Source: a virus. Taken from it: a stretch of 64,000 bases of DNA. Of this stretch, positions 49,632 through 58,875 are shown one piece after another; position 1 is the stretch's first letter; each line of letters opens with the position of its first letter. Position numbers and translations under genes: made by a program. The notes under the pieces are model-generated. The model made no database searches. It had not been told where the DNA came from and saw only the letters and a list, made by a program, of their open reading frames with translations. The stretch spans positions 1 through 64,000 of IMG/VR virus record IMGVR_UViG_3300023116_000009, one strand, 5' to 3'.

Positions 49632-51829
49632 TAATAATCTCCTGGGTATCCTACACAATCAATAATGTCACGATAATCATCGAACAGATTTAGATACTGC
49701 TTAGCATCCTTCCTAGGTATGTATCTCAAAACTGGTTTAATGATAGCTCTCCTTTGATCACCAGTACTAATGTTTGGATTGGTACATCCAATATACATCT
49801 TAGGTAAATCAGTAAAACCAAATCCCTCCTTCACAACTTTGACTGAAATTAATCTTCCATTAACAATAACAGGTTCCAGTTCTGGTAAAACAACATTAGT
49901 ATCTTCATCATCTCCAACTTCTACAATAATACCACAAGTTCCATCAAGATTTTCTCCCGCATTTAAAACTTGAGGGGGATTGTTAGGAGTAATGATTCCC
50001 AACCAGTAAGAGTTGTCTGCGTGAACTCCGTAAATTCTTTCATAATCTGGATTCCCATCAGCATCTGTTGGGACAGTTGGATTCAAATTAGAACCATCAA
50101 AATATGGATATCCACCTCCAGATTTTCTAACCAGAATGTCCGTGACTTGACCATCTTTAATAATTGGTTCTAATTCTGCATTACCACCCCAATTCCTATA
50201 TGGTTTAACTGATATCTTAGCACCTGAATCAGATAATCCATTTCCAGGATTTGTAATAACACCACCAACAACTCTGCCTTTACTAGTTACAACTGGAATT
50301 GCTCTTGGGTAATCAGTTCCTTTAGAGTAACTACTTGGGAATGGACCTGGGAAACCAGCAAGTGCAGCATCATACTTATACTTGAGTCCAGTGAAAATCA
50401 ACTCTGGAATTGCAGGGAATACAAATTTATTTGCTTTAGAGCAATTGAGCGTACCCTTTGCAACCTTACCATCACTTCCAATGATCTGAGTATTTTCGAA
50501 AGTGGATAAGAAAGAGTCGCTACCAAATAATCCAATTTCTGCCTCATTGGGAAGATTACCAAAGGTTTCAATTCTATTCATGAAACCACCGATTGAATTA
50601 TCGTTACTCTCACCTTCCTTAGTGGTATACTCACCGATACCAAGAATGCAAGAGAGTTGCCCATCACAGAAAAGAGCAACCAATTCTCCAATCTTTTTCA
50701 ACCAACTTCCACCCCAATCACCATACTGAGCAATGATAGAAGTTACACTACTCAATGCACCAAGAGCTTGACCAACCAATTCACTAATCTTTGAGGTAAC
50801 CGCCTCAATAATATCCTGTACCATACAGAATGCAGCATTAACAGCATCTTCAATAATTCCAGTGACAATATCCAAAAGAAGATTGAGTAGTTCTTCTAAG
50901 ATAGTTTTAAAGATACATTTAAGGATTTCGATGAATACATCACCTGCTTCATTTGCTGCCCAAATTGACAACGATTTCTTTTGCGGACTTAGCGATAATG
51001 CCGTAGTAAGAGGAGTAACAATGAATTCCTTAAAATACTTCTTAAACTCATTAAGAATTAATTGTTTAATATCTCCAAGAATGCTTGCAGATGCTGCTGC
51101 TAATCTACTTGTATATGTTTGAATGAGTCCAGCAGTTTTTGTGATATTGCCTGTGAGTTTGTTTACAAAAACACTGCCAATTTTTTCATTCTTACCAACA
51201 AATTGAAACAGATCGTTTAAAATTTTAGCAAAGTCACTCTCTGGTCTTGGACCACATTTTCCATTCGATACTGTAAAAGTTTGCCTTTCATTTTCTGCCT
51301 GTTCTTTATCGTTGGCACTTGCTGTTCCAGTTTTACTTCCACGATTTGACTGCCCATGCCCACCAGAACCTTCTTTGTTATTCTGGACAAGTTTTTCTGC
51401 CCTTGTCGAATGGTCGTTTGAGAGTCCTTCATTATTGACTCTATCAGTATAAGTGTCTTGCCTCTTATCTACAATCCCAATGGATCCCATTACAAGAGGT
51501 TGTTGAGCACTCTCACCATCCATAAAAGTTCCAAGCACCCACATCCCATTCTCAAGACCATGCACAGTGCCAGAAGAGTGTCTGGTAATTGTCTCTGTGG
51601 TGGGCATGAGAACGGATGCCCAAGGTAAATCTTGTGGTTTGAGTTGGTTTCTACTTCTAGTATGATATCCCATGATTCTAACCTTTACACGGTTAGATTC
51701 TTGATAATCTTCACACTTATCACCAGTGATGGTTACTGCACCATCACCTTCAATCTGTCCCACCCAAAGGCGATTACCTTGTGCTCCAAACCAATAGTTA
51801 GATTCTAATGTTGGTGATGCTCCTAGCAT
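49631..51829 (-). CDS. gp5: gp5-like baseplate hub protein with an OB-fold, 732 aa
   Basis: The N-terminal ~130 residues (YWFGAQGNRLWVGQIE, KVRIMGYHTRS, PWASVLMPTTE, GLENGMWVLGTFMDGESAQQ) match the gp5 OB-fold that docks onto the gp27 hub ring. Residues ~200-400 are long helices and the C-terminal part is beta-rich (GRVVGGVITNPGNGLSDSG). No lysozyme catalytic pattern is visible, unlike T4 gp5, and the spike is encoded by the next gene. It lies downstream of gp27 with the CP12-like gene between. Confidence 0.85.
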   Translation of the reverse strand: MLGASPTLESNYWFGAQGNRLWVGQIEGDGAVTITGDKCEDYQESNRVKVRIMGYHTRSRNQLKPQDLPWASVLMPTTETITRHSSGTVHGLENGMWVLGTFMDGESAQQPLVMGSIGIVDKRQDTYTDRVNNEGLSNDHSTRAEKLVQNNKEGSGGHGQSNRGSKTGTASANDKEQAENERQTFTVSNGKCGPRPESDFAKILNDLFQFVGKNEKIGSVFVNKLTGNITKTAGLIQTYTSRLAAASASILGDIKQLILNEFKKYFKEFIVTPLTTALSLSPQKKSLSIWAANEAGDVFIEILKCIFKTILEELLNLLLDIVTGIIEDAVNAAFCMVQDIIEAVTSKISELVGQALGALSSVTSIIAQYGDWGGSWLKKIGELVALFCDGQLSCILGIGEYTTKEGESNDNSIGGFMNRIETFGNLPNEAEIGLFGSDSFLSTFENTQIIGSDGKVAKGTLNCSKANKFVFPAIPELIFTGLKYKYDAALAGFPGPFPSSYSKGTDYPRAIPVVTSKGRVVGGVITNPGNGLSDSGAKISVKPYRNWGGNAELEPIIKDGQVTDILVRKSGGGYPYFDGSNLNPTVPTDADGNPDYERIYGVHADNSYWLGIITPNNPPQVLNAGENLDGTCGIIVEVGDDEDTNVVLPELEPVIVNGRLISVKVVKEGFGFTDLPKMYIGCTNPNISTGDQRRAIIKPVLRYIPRKDAKQYLNLFDDYRDIIDCVGYPGDY

Positions 51830-51835
51830 TTATAA

Positions 51836-52048
51836 TCAATCCTCGTAAATTCTACATTCAGATGCGTCAGGATGAGTATCACAATACAATTCCAATGGTG
51901 TTGGATCATGATGATCTTCAGGATGCTTTTCAGCATATGCCTGAAGTTCTTCCAACTCTCCTTCAATGTGACGGCGACGTTGTGGAGAAAGTTGCGGATT
52001 TGCAAGTTCTTCCTTATCTGCAGCAATATGTTGTTCGATGTTTTCCAT
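51836..52048 (-). CDS. CP12-like small protein in the baseplate hub operon, 70 aa
   Basis: Start MENIEQHIAADKEELANPQL, with GGAG 6 nt upstream. The C-terminus PLELYCDTHPDASECRIYED (51-70) has the CP12 signature: YCD..PDA.EC with the two Cys (56 and 65) eight residues apart, then (R/L)(I/V)Y(E/D)D. The LEELQAY segment (32-38) matches the CP12 core VEELQAEA. The N-terminal Cys pair of classical CP12 is missing. CP12 inhibits GAPDH and PRK in the Calvin cycle and is known as a cyanophage auxiliary gene. Here it starts 1 nt after gp27 and ends 6 nt before gp5, so it is probably made late with the hub. Confidence 0.8.
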   Translation of the reverse strand: MENIEQHIAADKEELANPQLSPQRRRHIEGELEELQAYAEKHPEDHHDPTPLELYCDTHPDASECRIYED

Positions 52049-52049
52049 G

Positions 52050-53351
52050 TTACACTCCAAATGAATCTCGTACTAAAACTAAATCTGTATTGAGTTTGTC
52101 CTCGTGCTTTGAAAATAAGTGAGTCAAACTAAAGATAATATAGCGTCCACTGTAAGTTTTGTCAATAGACCCATCTTGTGCGGTGAACTCAACTTCCAAA
52201 ACATTACCAGCATTGATTGCCATGTTACCATCAACTCTTGCGGTCATAATAGTGTTCGAGAATACTCCCATTCTTTGAATAGATTGAGAGATAGTTTCTT
52301 TAAACAGCATTTTACTTTCAGTATTTTTCTCAGATCCAGGTTCTAAGAAAAGGTCATCATTATAAGAAACCGCCATAGTGCGGGTTGGACGATCATCTAG
52401 CACTTCACTATATAGTTGAGGTAAGGAACTGCTTTCGCCAATCTTAGTCCATTTTGCATAGTTTTCCTTCAAAGTATACTTTTGAGTAACTACTTCACAA
52501 TTGACCGTATCAAAAAATTCTACTGTACCAGAAAAGAATCCTCGATCAAAATCGTTAAACATATCAACTGCTTTAGGGAATTGGGGATTGTTAAGTCGAT
52601 AAACTTCATCCACACCTCCAAGTCCAGTGCCTGTTGAATATGTAAACACGACATCTTTCTGTGCAGCAATTGCATCAATTGATTTAAAGTAATAAGATCG
52701 ATACGTTTCCCAAAACAAATATCCAGCACTAACAAATTTACCTCCAGAGGAAGAGGTTTTCTGATCCTTTCCAATAAATTTGTTTCTTGCCCAAATTAAA
52801 ACATCATATGGTCTAGACATTGGTGGGATGAAAGTGAGTTTATTGACACTTTCTGAGACATTTTGACTGTATGGTTTTTTAGTTTGTAAGGTATTACCTA
52901 AAATATCTTGTACCAAATCTGTTGCGGCAACAGAAGTATACTTCTTACACACACGCTCTTGAGCAGACAAGATAGCATCCTTTCTACACAATTCAACTAC
53001 AATGATCTTACCTGTGTCAATTACTTGCTTATCATGAATATGGTAAGCATACAATGGTCCATTTGAAGAATCCTCGGTAAATTCATACTTTAAATTGTGG
53101 GTATTTTCTGTTACAATAATTTCAAATTTCTCCATCCCAACAAGAACGTCAGTAAGTTGTGATGTAGTATCAGCAATTTGAAGAGTTACCGATAAGAATT
53201 GATTTAACAATCCCTCTCTATATTCAAACTGGAGGATAGATCCCTTATCAATGAATACTTTTGTTTTGTTTTCAGGTGAATCGGTTTTGGCATAAGTAAC
53301 CGCTACTGATTCAATTCTAAAATTTTTAAGAATGAGTGGTGCTACTGCCAT
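52050..53351 (-). CDS. gp27: gp27-like baseplate hub subunit
   Basis: This 433-aa protein has the size and position of T4 gp27 (391 aa), the trimeric hub that links the tail tube to gp5. Supporting patterns are FEYREGLLNQFLSVTLQIAD near the N-terminus, the YEFTEDSSNGPLYAYHIHDK beta segment, and GNVLEVEFTAQDGSIDKTYS with a C-terminal SGRYIIFSLTHLF, typical of hub/VgrG-type proteins. The ATG at 53351 is chosen because GGAGG lies 9 nt upstream. Overlaps the upstream gene by 4 nt or less. Directly followed by the CP12-like gene and gp5. Confidence 0.8.
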   Translation of the reverse strand: MAVAPLILKNFRIESVAVTYAKTDSPENKTKVFIDKGSILQFEYREGLLNQFLSVTLQIADTTSQLTDVLVGMEKFEIIVTENTHNLKYEFTEDSSNGPLYAYHIHDKQVIDTGKIIVVELCRKDAILSAQERVCKKYTSVAATDLVQDILGNTLQTKKPYSQNVSESVNKLTFIPPMSRPYDVLIWARNKFIGKDQKTSSSGGKFVSAGYLFWETYRSYYFKSIDAIAAQKDVVFTYSTGTGLGGVDEVYRLNNPQFPKAVDMFNDFDRGFFSGTVEFFDTVNCEVVTQKYTLKENYAKWTKIGESSSLPQLYSEVLDDRPTRTMAVSYNDDLFLEPGSEKNTESKMLFKETISQSIQRMGVFSNTIMTARVDGNMAINAGNVLEVEFTAQDGSIDKTYSGRYIIFSLTHLFSKHEDKLNTDLVLVRDSFGV

Positions 53352-53353
53352 TG

Positions 53354-56140
53354 TCAAAATCCTCCAGGTTGTAATTTAGGTCCACTACTTACAGAATCAG
53401 TTCTCTTAGGTGATTTGGGTGGTTGTGATTGATTTGGTTTTGGTTTTCCTCTCATGCCAATTGCACTGAGGAATCTTTCCTGCCAATTAATTTCCCTCTT
53501 TGGGTTTTGTGCTGGTGGTGTTTTCGCAGGAGGTGGTTTGACCATTGGAATTGTTGGTCCTTGATGCTTCGAAGATTCTAATTGAGTAGATCTTGCTATT
53601 TCCTGAGGAGTTGCAGTTTTCTTTTGCATCGCCTTCAATTGTTCTGGAGACATTCTTCTTACTTTCTCCAGCATTGCCTTTTCAGATGCACTCGCTTTAT
53701 CCGTAGGACCAACCCACTGGGTATATCCAGATTGCTTTAACAGTTGTAGTGCTAATTGATCTTGAATTTGAGTACTAAACTTCTGACTCTTATCTATTCC
53801 CATCGAGTTGACAAGATTTTTAAGAGTGCTTCCAATGAATTGGTATCTACCAACAGCATGTAATTTTCCCTGTTCCTTCCACTGCTCATTGCTAAGAGTT
53901 CCATCATCTGCTTGCAGTGCCATAATATCAGCGATAGTCATATCAGTCAATGACTTACCTCCATGCTGCTTCATGTTACGAATATCACCAGCAAATCCCT
54001 CAGTTCCTCTGCCACCTGCAGTGCCAATCTGGTTGACAGCATTATAACCACCAACAGAATCAGATTCATACTTACCAATAATATCAAGTGCTTTTTTAGC
54101 ATCACCTGTATAACCTCCTTCTGGAGCAGGACCAACATTTCCCCCTACAGTATTCCCGCTAGTTCCACTTGGAGTGTATCCAGTCGTATTTGGTGCTGCA
54201 TTTGCAGTTCCACCAATTAATCCATTTAAAATATCATTACCAAGTTTTTTAAGTTTGTCAAACAAATTATCTTGGGACTTATTAAGTTGAAAACTACTCA
54301 AACCAGTACTCTTCAATACTCCTGAGAATAATTGATCAATCTCCTTCATTGCCTCTTTAGGCATCAATCCAGACAAAGGTTGCAGAATACTATTAGCAAA
54401 GTTAACTAACGTTAATGCTGAAATTTTTTGTGGAAGTAAAATACCAGATTGAAGTGGTTTATTGAGTTTTGAAATTCTATCATCTTTACTCAAAAAATTG
54501 CTTACTGGAGTAAGTTTTTTATGCTTACCATCAGTAAAATGTCCACCCTTTGCTGCTTTTCTTGGTGGCACTTTGCCACTCATTTGATCATTAATATCAA
54601 CAGGTTTTGAACCTGGGACAGGAACTGCTTCGCCCCTCGCTCCAGGTTTTGTCACATCCCCCATTGGATTTTTATCACCATCTACATAACGTTTTCCAGT
54701 TTCATCCCTGCTGTCAACGTGTCCCTGCCATCTAAAATAATCTCCAAAACTTTGGGGACCTGCCCTCTCTCCAGTTCTTACAGTTGGTTCTGCTGAAAAC
54801 TGACTGCTTGGATTTAAAGTTTCCCCAAGTTGATCAAATGCATTCCAATTCTCAGGTGTCCTATTATTTGGATCTGGATCTGGAATAATACCAAGTGGAT
54901 CCCACCATTGATTATTTTCACCCTTTAATGGTTTGGTAAAAAATGGTTCTAAAACATCAATAAGTTGAGGAAGTAAGAATGCACCGAGAGCACCGACTAA
55001 ACCACCAATTCCTGCTTTTTTCAATGGACCCAATAATGGACCCAAAAGATCTAATAAGAAATTGCTTTTTGCCTCTGCAGATGAATCCTTTGTAGGATCT
55101 AGTGAATCTTCCGCTTCTAATTCTCTTTCTCTCTTCCTTGCTGCTAATCTTTGCGTTAAGGTTTTATCAATCTTCTTTTTAAACTCAAATCTTTTCTTTT
55201 CAAGTTTATAAAGATTAAATAATGCGATTCTTGTGTCAACGACATTATCATGAATTTCTTTGATAGTCGAACTTAATCCCATGCCGTCCGTAGACAGCAT
55301 CTTCCTATCAAGTTTCTTCTTTCCTCTTGTTTTCCTTCTCTTGGTTTTCCCAGGTTGAGGAAGAGGTTCAGGTTCGTTCCTTACTTGCTCAAGTAGTTCA
55401 TCTAACTTAGTGCCAAGTTGATCTGGTACTTCAGATTCCCATTCCTCCTCAAGTTCATCTTGCCCTGGAGGTAGTTGCCTATCTCTAGAAATAATAGTAT
55501 CTTCTCTTCCTGGTGGAAGTTGCCTATCTTTAGGAATAATTGGATCAGGACCAATTGGATCACTATACTGGGTTTTACCCTTATTCCTTTTCCTCTGCTT
55601 AGGACCAATTGGTTCAGAATACTGATCTGGATCTGTATTCTCTCTGGTCTTTCGTCTTGACTCTAACTGCTCTTGCTGTTTTCTCTTAAACTCTTCAAAA
55701 TCTCGCTTCTGTTGTGCAATCAACTCATCGATTGCATCCATAATTTTATCAGAAGTTTCTTCTAACTTCTTGTCGAGTTTCTCCTCAACATCATCAACTA
55801 ATTTATCCTGTGGTTTATATACTCTAGTGTTTCCAGTATTGAGGTTTAGTTTGCCACCCTTTGCTTCTTCAAGTCCATAGAATTCTTTCAAAATCATCCT
55901 AATATTAATGATGCCAGCAGTTTCCCTGCCTGTCATCAAATCACTTTCAATATTGTCATAGTAATTTGGAAGATCTGAAGGTGCTAACCAAGTTTCTCTA
56001 CCTGCAATAAGTCGCTGTGCTTTATCAATCCCATCTTGAGTACGTGGGAAAAGACCATACGCAATAAGAATCCCAGCAGCAATTTCTCTATGTGCTGGTT
56101 TTGTGAATTTCTTTATCGCTTTCTTTGGAATATTTGCCAT
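53354..56140 (-). CDS. tape-measure-like tail protein with a lysozyme-like domain, 928 aa
   Basis: The N-terminal half is highly charged and helical (KLVDDVEEKLDKKLEETSDK, FEEFKRKQQEQLESRRK), with low-complexity Arg/Lys/Pro/Gln linkers. A hydrophobic block near residues 370-405 (LLDLLGPLLGPLKKAGIGGL) fits a tape-measure protein. Residues ~675-830 look like a phage lysozyme/transglycosylase: ALDIIGKYESDSVGGYNAVN with a candidate catalytic Glu, then LHAVGRYQFIGSTLKNLV, a typical helix of that fold. The C-terminus is Pro/Lys-rich. It follows another tape-measure-like gene by 3 nt. Murein digestion during tail penetration is inferred. Confidence 0.7.
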   Translation of the reverse strand: MANIPKKAIKKFTKPAHREIAAGILIAYGLFPRTQDGIDKAQRLIAGRETWLAPSDLPNYYDNIESDLMTGRETAGIINIRMILKEFYGLEEAKGGKLNLNTGNTRVYKPQDKLVDDVEEKLDKKLEETSDKIMDAIDELIAQQKRDFEEFKRKQQEQLESRRKTRENTDPDQYSEPIGPKQRKRNKGKTQYSDPIGPDPIIPKDRQLPPGREDTIISRDRQLPPGQDELEEEWESEVPDQLGTKLDELLEQVRNEPEPLPQPGKTKRRKTRGKKKLDRKMLSTDGMGLSSTIKEIHDNVVDTRIALFNLYKLEKKRFEFKKKIDKTLTQRLAARKRERELEAEDSLDPTKDSSAEAKSNFLLDLLGPLLGPLKKAGIGGLVGALGAFLLPQLIDVLEPFFTKPLKGENNQWWDPLGIIPDPDPNNRTPENWNAFDQLGETLNPSSQFSAEPTVRTGERAGPQSFGDYFRWQGHVDSRDETGKRYVDGDKNPMGDVTKPGARGEAVPVPGSKPVDINDQMSGKVPPRKAAKGGHFTDGKHKKLTPVSNFLSKDDRISKLNKPLQSGILLPQKISALTLVNFANSILQPLSGLMPKEAMKEIDQLFSGVLKSTGLSSFQLNKSQDNLFDKLKKLGNDILNGLIGGTANAAPNTTGYTPSGTSGNTVGGNVGPAPEGGYTGDAKKALDIIGKYESDSVGGYNAVNQIGTAGGRGTEGFAGDIRNMKQHGGKSLTDMTIADIMALQADDGTLSNEQWKEQGKLHAVGRYQFIGSTLKNLVNSMGIDKSQKFSTQIQDQLALQLLKQSGYTQWVGPTDKASASEKAMLEKVRRMSPEQLKAMQKKTATPQEIARSTQLESSKHQGPTIPMVKPPPAKTPPAQNPKREINWQERFLSAIGMRGKPKPNQSQPPKSPKRTDSVSSGPKLQPGGF

Positions 56141-56143
56141 TTA

Positions 56144-58687
56144 TCAACCTCCCACAATAGAGGGATTGCCCCATGCAGGAGTATTTGATGCAGATGCTTG
56201 GTTATTCCTCAGCATAGGTATTGGCATTGGGATATACTTAACCACTTCTTGTACCATGGATGGAAGATTGAACGGTTTTGCCTCTGGTTGAATATTGTCC
56301 TCCAAAGGATCAGGTTCTACTGCGGTATCTTTATTTATTGATGGTTTAGGGGCATTAATACTTACTGATCCTGACTTTGCACCTCTAACATCACCATGAC
56401 CAGTTTTTACAAGAACATTACCCTTTTCGTCAGTAACAGTAACGTAGGCACCATATCCACCACCTTGACCATAATTCACTTTACCTCCCTCTAAAGTGGG
56501 AACAATAATTTCTGCACCCTCAGCACTCTTACCAAATCTAGTTTCTCCTGTAGAAGGAATATAATAGTCAATACTATCAAAATCAGAATATCTAGAGTGC
56601 CCATGTGCAGATTGTGCCTTTGCAAGTAATGCTAACTTTTCTTCCATACTAGCATCTGAGTTCCATACTTGCCCAGACACTGCAGCATTCGAAAACTCAA
56701 TCTTTCTGCCTCTTGCTGCATATGATGCTGCAAGTTTATCCATCATCTTCACTCTGTCTTCCATAGACAATGATTTTGAGAATTTAGTATCAATATGATA
56801 TGCACTACTACCACCAATATATTGACTTGCTCCTGTTTTCAATCCAGTTGCATAAGTTCCGCCAACAGCAGCAGCGTTCATTGTTCCAAGTCCCATGGTG
56901 TCTAAAGTAGCAGCAGCGGCAGGAGCACCAAAAACTGAACCAACAACATCAGCAGCTACTCTAATTGGATTCATATCTTTAAGTTTTTTAAGTCCTTCCT
57001 TTAATGGATTTAAAAAGGACATCATACCTTCCTCTATCCATTTAAAAATTTTATCCACAAGATTTGGAATCTTAGGTAACCTGCCAATCCCAGGAAATGG
57101 TGTTACTGGTTCCGATGGTAATTGCTGCAAATCCCCAAGTTCTTTAATGAGAGTCAAACTAACTCCCATTTGCCTTGCAATCACAAGTGCAGCACTAGTG
57201 ACTGCACCCACTCCAGAATTCATTACCCCAAGTGCTGCGGGACCACCCAAGAACCATGCTAACTTACTTACAGGAATGATTAGTTCATTCTCTCCACCAT
57301 CTCCAACAATAACAAGTTGTGGTTTATCATCACTAACTAACCCTTCAGATGCAGCAGGAATTTCAGGTTCTGGTGTGGGTTCTGGTTTTAGTTCTGGTTT
57401 TGGTGCTGGTGTGGGTTCTGGTTTTGGTGCTGGTGTGTCAGTTTTTGGTTCTGCTGGTTTTGGTGCAGTTTCTGGTCCAATTGCTGCAAGAAATCGTCTT
57501 AATTTTTTTAATATCATTTCACTTTGAGTTTCATCACCCATCTCTATTGCTTTTTGAATTGCATGACCAGGACTCTTCTGCCAATCTTCTTCTTTCTTTA
57601 TTTCTGCCTTAAGACGTTCACGTACTTGCTTTTGCTTTTCAGGAGGTACAGAATCAAATTTCTTTTTAAATGCTGCATCTTGCTCTTCATCTGTACCAAA
57701 AATTCTATCGCCAATCCACTCAAGACCCACCATTAAAACTTGCTCAAGAATATAACCAATAACAAATCCCTTTATATTACTAATAACTGTTTTGGGATTA
57801 ATTTTAGGAAGTTTAAATCCTCCCAATTTGGGAGCAGGTACACCACCAGTGCCTGTAGTAACAGTAGGTCCACCACCTGGACCCAATCCAACTGGTCTAG
57901 GAGCACCCCCTTGAGTTACCTTTGGTGCGGTAAAAGGATTTCTAATTTTAGGCAGTCCAAGTCCACCTGCAGGACTTTGAAGTCCCCTAGGAATGATTGG
58001 TTTAGATCGTGTGACTGTGGGAGATTTTCTAAAGATATCAAGAGGATTATTAAGACCTTTTGGTATTCTACCCCCACCACCTCCAGTAATTTTAGGTCCT
58101 TTATCAAAAGGATTAATATTTGGAAGCTTTGGAAATTGACCAGTTACAGTTGGTCTGTTTGGTTTAAATCTATCGTACCACTTTGGTGATCTAGATTGAG
58201 TAACCTTTGGTTTGTTTACACGTGGTTTATTTTTATTCTTATTTCGATTTTGATTTCTATTTCTTTTATTTGGATTCTTCGGTTTATTCCTATTCTTGGG
58301 TTTATTCCTATTCTTGGGTGGTTTTAGTTTTGGTTTAAACTTAGGAAATCCAGGTAAGTTAAAATTAAATCCATCCTTCTTCGTGGGATCTAATATCGTA
58401 CCTTTTGTTGCAGTTCTAACTTTTGATTTGATGATATCATCATCAATAGACAATTGTCTTAATCTAGTTTGTTCATACTTAAAGATCTTTTCCTTAAGTT
58501 TTAAATTTAAGACAGCAACATTTCTCAAGCGCAAAGTTTCATGCGCCAAAGTTGAAGAACCAACAGTATCTCGTTTTACCTCTCTGGGTATTCTTTCTTC
58601 TTCCCCAGTTTCAGGCGAATACCCTCTAGCGTCATAAATCTCTCTTATGGCGCTAGTATAATTGGTAAGTCCTAATCGGTTCTTCAT
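56144..58687 (-). CDS. tape-measure-like tail protein with a possible M23 peptidase-like domain, 847 aa
   Basis: Begins MKNRLGLTNYTSAIREIYDA, then a long Pro/Asn/Lys/Arg low-complexity region (~100-170) with repeated NRNKPKN units. Hydrophobic segments lie at ~305-330 (GFVIGYILEQVLMVGLEW) and ~480-520. The C-terminal ~150 residues show the spacing of an M23 endopeptidase: AHGHSRYSDFDSIDYYIP (~697-715), then GKVNYGQGGGYGAYVTVTD and VLVKTGHGDV. Whether the zinc ligands are complete is uncertain. The ATG overlaps the gp51-like stop (ATGA). Position after gp26/gp51 agrees with a gp29 tape-measure role. Confidence 0.65.
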   Translation of the reverse strand: MKNRLGLTNYTSAIREIYDARGYSPETGEEERIPREVKRDTVGSSTLAHETLRLRNVAVLNLKLKEKIFKYEQTRLRQLSIDDDIIKSKVRTATKGTILDPTKKDGFNFNLPGFPKFKPKLKPPKNRNKPKNRNKPKNPNKRNRNQNRNKNKNKPRVNKPKVTQSRSPKWYDRFKPNRPTVTGQFPKLPNINPFDKGPKITGGGGGRIPKGLNNPLDIFRKSPTVTRSKPIIPRGLQSPAGGLGLPKIRNPFTAPKVTQGGAPRPVGLGPGGGPTVTTGTGGVPAPKLGGFKLPKINPKTVISNIKGFVIGYILEQVLMVGLEWIGDRIFGTDEEQDAAFKKKFDSVPPEKQKQVRERLKAEIKKEEDWQKSPGHAIQKAIEMGDETQSEMILKKLRRFLAAIGPETAPKPAEPKTDTPAPKPEPTPAPKPELKPEPTPEPEIPAASEGLVSDDKPQLVIVGDGGENELIIPVSKLAWFLGGPAALGVMNSGVGAVTSAALVIARQMGVSLTLIKELGDLQQLPSEPVTPFPGIGRLPKIPNLVDKIFKWIEEGMMSFLNPLKEGLKKLKDMNPIRVAADVVGSVFGAPAAAATLDTMGLGTMNAAAVGGTYATGLKTGASQYIGGSSAYHIDTKFSKSLSMEDRVKMMDKLAASYAARGRKIEFSNAAVSGQVWNSDASMEEKLALLAKAQSAHGHSRYSDFDSIDYYIPSTGETRFGKSAEGAEIIVPTLEGGKVNYGQGGGYGAYVTVTDEKGNVLVKTGHGDVRGAKSGSVSINAPKPSINKDTAVEPDPLEDNIQPEAKPFNLPSMVQEVVKYIPMPIPMLRNNQASASNTPAWGNPSIVGG

Positions 58688-58875
58688 GCGTTTCTACGTT
58701 GCTGCTCTATGCGTTGTTTTTCCTCTTCCAAGTATTGCTTCAATAATGCAACATAGATGTCATATTCCCAAGGAATTAAAGATTCAATTTCAGTTAAACT
58801 ATAGTTATGATGTTGCATTAATGCAAAAGTAGTTCTATAGTAATTCTCTAGGGAATTGTGGAAGAGGGCTATGCG
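58684..58875 (-). CDS. gp51: gp51-like tail assembly chaperone segment, probably read by -1 frameshift from gp26
   Basis: This 63-residue frame opens right where gp26 ends: RIALFHNSLENYYRTTFALM, then QHHNYSLTEIESLIPWEYDI and YVALLKQYLEEEKQRI. The YRTTFALMQHH ... IPWEYDIYV.LL pattern is a recognisable T4-like gene next to gp26. The first ATG is at 58818, yet the 19 residues before it already look like protein. No normal start codon was found for them, so fusion to gp26 by frameshift is favoured. Independent translation from 58818 (44 aa) is the alternative. The stop overlaps the next ATG. Confidence 0.65.
   Translation of the reverse strand, partial: RIALFHNSLENYYRTTFALMQHHNYSLTEIESLIPWEYDIYVALLKQYLEEEKQRIEQQRRNA

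Noticed and set aside
56895-57527. A 210-aa plus-strand frame opposite the tape-measure-like gene
   Set aside because: It is antisense to a coherent 847-aa protein; the Gly/Phe/Val repeats are the reverse of Pro/Lys/Glu-rich codons.
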